DNA from: Rosellinia necatrix
Taxonomy: Eukaryota; Ascomycota; Sordariomycetes; Xylariales; Xylariaceae
DNA: 64,000 bases
Direction of reading: 5' to 3'
NCBI GenBank assembly: GCA_021209875.1
Contig: JAGYVD010000002.1
Coordinates: 3,906,001 to 3,970,000, forward strand
Both the position numbers and the translations under genes were made by a program. The notes beneath the pieces are model-generated. The model made no database searches and was not told the origin of the DNA. It saw only the letters and a program-made list of their open reading frames with translations. Shown here piece after piece: positions 60,578 through 64,000 of this stretch; the stretch's first letter is position 1, and every line of letters begins with the position of its first letter.

Positions 60578-61912
60578 ATACCGGCCAGCCAAATATAGTA
60601 TACTATTTAATACCAATAGCACGCAGTAGCAAGCCGTTTGTCCCCGATTTGAGTTGCAGCCAATTGTTGCGAGTAGGCGATTTAAACAAATAATCAGTAT
60701 GCAGCTACATCGACTTGAACGGCTCTCCTCTCCTACTCTTAGGGCGGTTAGTATTTTCTCTACGATGATCAAATAGGAATGATTGTCAGGCATACAGATA
60801 CAGACATATATACATATCATGCTAACGTCTTGATGCCTCAGGCATCATGAGTTAGAAGTAGAGAGATAAGAATTAACCGCGCCTTTAGAGCATCCGCCAA
60901 GAGCTAACATGACGTACAAACCCCTAAAAATTCGGAGCACTACGAGATTATAGAGACGACCAACTAAGCACAAAGTAGTTTTGATTTCTATAATTTCGGG
61001 CACAGATTTGGTGTGGCCAACCTGACAGTCGCGCGTTAGTAAGTAGATCTTACAAGTCTGTACGACCACGTCCAAAGTGTCCGTCGTATCAGGCAAATAG
61101 GTTAAAAACGTGCATGTTAGTAGTCCACAATGCCAAAACTTAACTAGTTACTCAAAACACAAACGAATGAATGGATTAACGGGAGTACAGCCTACCCTGG
61201 CCGGAACGTGGTTTCGACGTTCCACCAGCTTTAATTATGCAATTAGTTTCTTGGTGTATGTTAGAATATTTTATTGCATGTATTAGCCAAAGGTGTGAGA
61301 GACGAGCCTCCTAAACACAGGAATAACGCTTCCAGACTTAGTATTTTCCTAGATTCGGCGAATGCAAGTTTATATATACAATGCAAACGGGCTATATACA
61401 TGGCTATGTCCCTAATATGAAGTATATACATGAATTGAAACGATATGGTAGTGATAGGGTATATAACGAGTGCGAAAGACGAAAAATGCCGTGAAACCCC
61501 CTGTTTTTTCACCGGACCTCGCAGCTAGGATAAACGAAGGTATGTTGTAAGCACGTCGCTTGAAATTGACTCCTCGTAGTGGCCGAGCACGGGGACCCGT
61601 CGAACGAGTGGCTGTTGAACAATGGGCGAGGATGACGAGGGAGCGGGTGTTTTTGTATGATGCGGAGGTCGAGCGAAAGACGGGGGAAGGGAAGGGGCTG
61701 GCGGTGAGAAGGAGAAGGTAGGCGGTCAGACGGTGAAATTTCTACAAAAGAACAGATAGATGGGTGTACCGATGAGCAACAGAAAGGAAAGTGCATCTAG
61801 GTATAAATAAATACCTCCGGAGACAAATCCGGCGGCCGATCCCAAGCACGGCTCGAGGAGAAGACCGGTCGAGGAGCTTGCCCCCCCCCTCCCTTCCCCC
61901 CTTTTCTAAAGC
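60578..61912. other. Intergenic between convergent genes
   Basis: About 1.3 kb, AT-rich at first, then a purine-rich block at 61610-61720 and a C-rich block at 61880-61901. Open frames are short and unsupported. Confidence 0.5.
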
Positions 61913-63814
61913 TCACTTACGGAAGATACCCTTGATAGCGGCCATGATCTTCTTGAGCAAGGCGGCGAAGTCAAACGGGGCCTTCGCGCCGCCCTCGTCC
62001 TTCTTCTCGTCCCCGTCCCCGCCGCCGATGGCGCCCCCACCTTCTTCCCTGTCCTTGTTCGCGGAGCCCGGGCCGCCGACGGTAACAGTCAGCAGCTCAG
62101 GCGAGCCGTCGTAGACGGTGCCGGCCTGGTCCGGGCCGGTGGCGCCGCTGGGCGCGACGTCGTCGTAGGGGAAGGCGTAGCCGCGCCCGTCGAGGTTGAC
62201 GCCGTGCAGGATGCGCGCGTAGTGGTTCGTCGGGCTCGTCTGGTAGTACGCGCCGCTCACCGACACCGACGCCGGCTGGTTCGGGCTCGAGATGAGCGTC
62301 GATCGGTTCAATGCCGCGGCCACTGTGCCGGGGAGAACAACCGCCCCCCCCCCGAGGGTGTTAGTTATTTTATGTCTTATGACAGCCGTTGTTGTGGGTA
62401 GTTTCGAGGGGGGAGAGGGGAGGGGGAGGGGGGGAGCGTATTGGAGAGCTGGGGGATTGAAGGGGGAAAGAAAACAGAGGAAAGGAGGACGTACAGCGCG
62501 TTCCGATGGCCCCCATCTGTACCCGTGTCTCCGCGGGATAGTTCGAGAAGGGCCCCGTGCTGCAGCTGAAGATGTCGGTCGCGGACGGTTTGGCGAACGT
62601 GCCCGCGCCCGCGAACGTCAGGAGCCCGTCGGCCGACACGCGGCCGGTGACGACCCCCCCCATTCCGCCTGCGTGTCGATCTTGAGGTCCGTGCCGGCGT
62701 ATTTCGACCAGGCCTCGTCCACGTAGGGCTGGTAGTAGCCGTTGAAGAGGGTGCTGTCTCCTGGAGTCGGTCACAAGTCGTCAGCCAGGCGCTGACCTCC
62801 CTTCCCCTTTCCCGGGAAACGCAAGGGAAGAAGAGGAATTTGAATTTCCCATTGCTTTCAATAGCCCCGGGTAGCTCTTATATATATATATATACATATA
62901 TACATATGCCCGAGCTTCACAGGCTGGATATCGATCGGTTAAGGGGGCAAACCGCAGGAGAAGAAAATGTAGCTTACCGACACGCCCGGCATTCGGGCTC
63001 AGCGCACGCAGGTTCTTGCCGTCGATCTTGACGACGAGTTTCCCCCAGCCAGGGTTCTCGGACGCGCCCTGCGCCGTCAGCTGGGCGCAGACGCGATCGA
63101 GGCCATCGGCAGGAAGGCCCTGGACAGTCTGTGTCGCCCCGGCCGTGTTGCGGAGCTCGAGCGCGATCGGGAGAGATACGAAATCAACGTAGCTGATATT
63201 GACGAATAGTTGCTCCTTATTATCTATATCATGAGTGGTTAGTAAAAACCGTGGGATCTCATGAGCCTAGCCAGGGGTATAAAAGTAAGTCGTTCACATA
63301 CTAGACAAGGCATTGTCAGTAACTAATTTCCATGCTTGTTTGGGTGTTTTGATATAAATACCCCGTAACAGACCCAGAGATGAATCGACGGTACCATCTA
63401 TAGGAGGGGAAACATGTGGTTGAAGAAGTCTACTCACCAAGTGAACTCACAGAAACCCCAGTTGAGTTTATAATTGGCGTCTGTTTCATTCGTGACGGAG
63501 GGCTCGACAATGCCAGGGCCGGGGTTGAGCAAGAAGGTAAGCTTGCTGCCGACGACGAACCAGATGCGGCCACCGGCGAGCTGAGGGATTGTGACGGTCG
63601 TGGTGGCACCCGGGGCGCCTAACGGGATCGCGCAGTCGACCGCGAGGGGTTGCTGCGGTGCCGATGGCGATGCCGGGTAGTACAAGGTCTTGCCGTCCGG
63701 TTGCAAGAATGCGTAGGTATTATTGTTGTTAATGTCCAGACCTGTCACGTATGCGTAGGCTCCCGAAGACCCCGTGTTGTTCTTGAAGGCGATTTGGGTC
63801 GTTGGGTTCGTCAT
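61913..63814 (-). CDS. GH64 beta-1,3-glucanase-like protein, with frame irregularities
   Basis: Four exons: 63814-about 63438, 63223-62978, 62760-62495 and 62322-61913. GH64 enzymes cleave beta-1,3-glucan. Family blocks are in order: NPTTQIAFKNNTGSSGAYAY at the N-terminus, WGFCEFT, LFVNISYVDFVSLPIALEL, CAQLTAQGASENPGWGKLVV, GDSTLFNGYYQPYVDEAW, TGRVSADGLLTFAGA, ALNRSTL and ARILHGVNLDGRGYAFPYDDV. Two frame problems exist: at the exon 1 end, and at the run of eight G on the coding strand (62661-62654), after which the correct frame shifts. The tail (KKDEGG then LLKKIMAAIKGIFRK) is not typical. There is no clear signal peptide at M63814; the frame is open to 63895. A GTAAGT at the stop leaves the C-terminus unsure. 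Confidence 0.8.
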
Positions 63815-64000
63815 TTTTACAACGAGCCGATCGTTTCGTATAGAGACGATTATGTTCCGTGTTGCTATTAAGTTGGGAAAATAGAGAAACGTCATACAGC
63901 TGATGATGGATCTAGAGATACATGAATTGATCCAGTGGAAGACGACTTGGAGAGATAGGCCCAGAAGTTCTAGTTGAGATGGACGAGAAGACCCCTTAAT

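Overview
This window is nuclear DNA from a filamentous ascomycete (Pezizomycotina, most likely a Sordariomycete). The genes carry short introns of about 47-330 nt with GTRNGT donors, CTNAC-type branch points and YAG acceptors. Gene content is also fungal: a group I G-alpha subunit with the CGLI C-terminus, an Egh16-like secreted protein, a HET-domain protein, a CorA-like membrane protein of the fungal type, an Akr1-type palmitoyltransferase and a GH28 polygalacturonase. No bacterial-style operon, CRISPR array, rRNA, convincing tRNA or intact transposon was seen.

Layout. 0.8-4.2 kb: an unrecognised five-exon coiled-coil-type gene, then a small single-pass membrane protein. 6-11 kb: Egh16-like secreted protein, a small four-helix membrane protein, an SDR oxidoreductase. 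11.5-18.5 kb: Akr1-like ankyrin/DHHC palmitoyltransferase (-), SRP receptor beta (+) with a one-base reading-frame break, cystathionine beta-synthase (-). 19.5-24 kb: a multi-spanning membrane protein (+) converging on a CorA-like protein (-) whose first intron holds a perfect (AAC)63 tract. 26.5-27.5 kb: a MARVEL-like tetraspan protein with a Q/P-rich tail. 27.5-32.5 kb: a gene-poor stretch with a minisatellite and one possible gene relic. 32.6-36.1 kb: an F-box/nucleotidyltransferase-like protein (+) and a BTB protein (-). 39-45.4 kb: a PAP2 membrane phosphatase/transferase (+), an endopolygalacturonase (+) and a HET-domain protein (-). 46.5-47.6 kb: a DUF1771/Smr protein (-). 47.6-53.7 kb: another gene-poor stretch. 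53.8-60.6 kb: group I G-alpha (+), 3-ketodihydrosphingosine reductase (-), SAS10/UTP3 (+). 61.9-63.8 kb: a GH64 beta-1,3-glucanase-like gene (-) with two frame irregularities.

Housekeeping functions dominate: ER protein targeting, transsulfuration, sphingolipid synthesis, protein palmitoylation, ribosome biogenesis and G-protein signalling. A few genes fit a plant-associated or saprotrophic life style (Egh16-like, GH28, GH64) and one fits non-self recognition (HET). Neighbours are mostly unrelated in function, as is usual in fungal chromosomes; no metabolic cluster is evident. Intergenic DNA is littered with TAGG/CCTA tetranucleotide runs and the palindrome TACCTAGGTA.

The points most worth a second look are the F-box/nucleotidyltransferase-like protein, an intron carrying five tandem branch-point-like units, the single-base frame breaks in SRP receptor beta and GH64, and the (AAC)63 tract inside an intron. 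All exon borders were read by eye from splice consensus and frame continuity; no RNA evidence or homology search was available.
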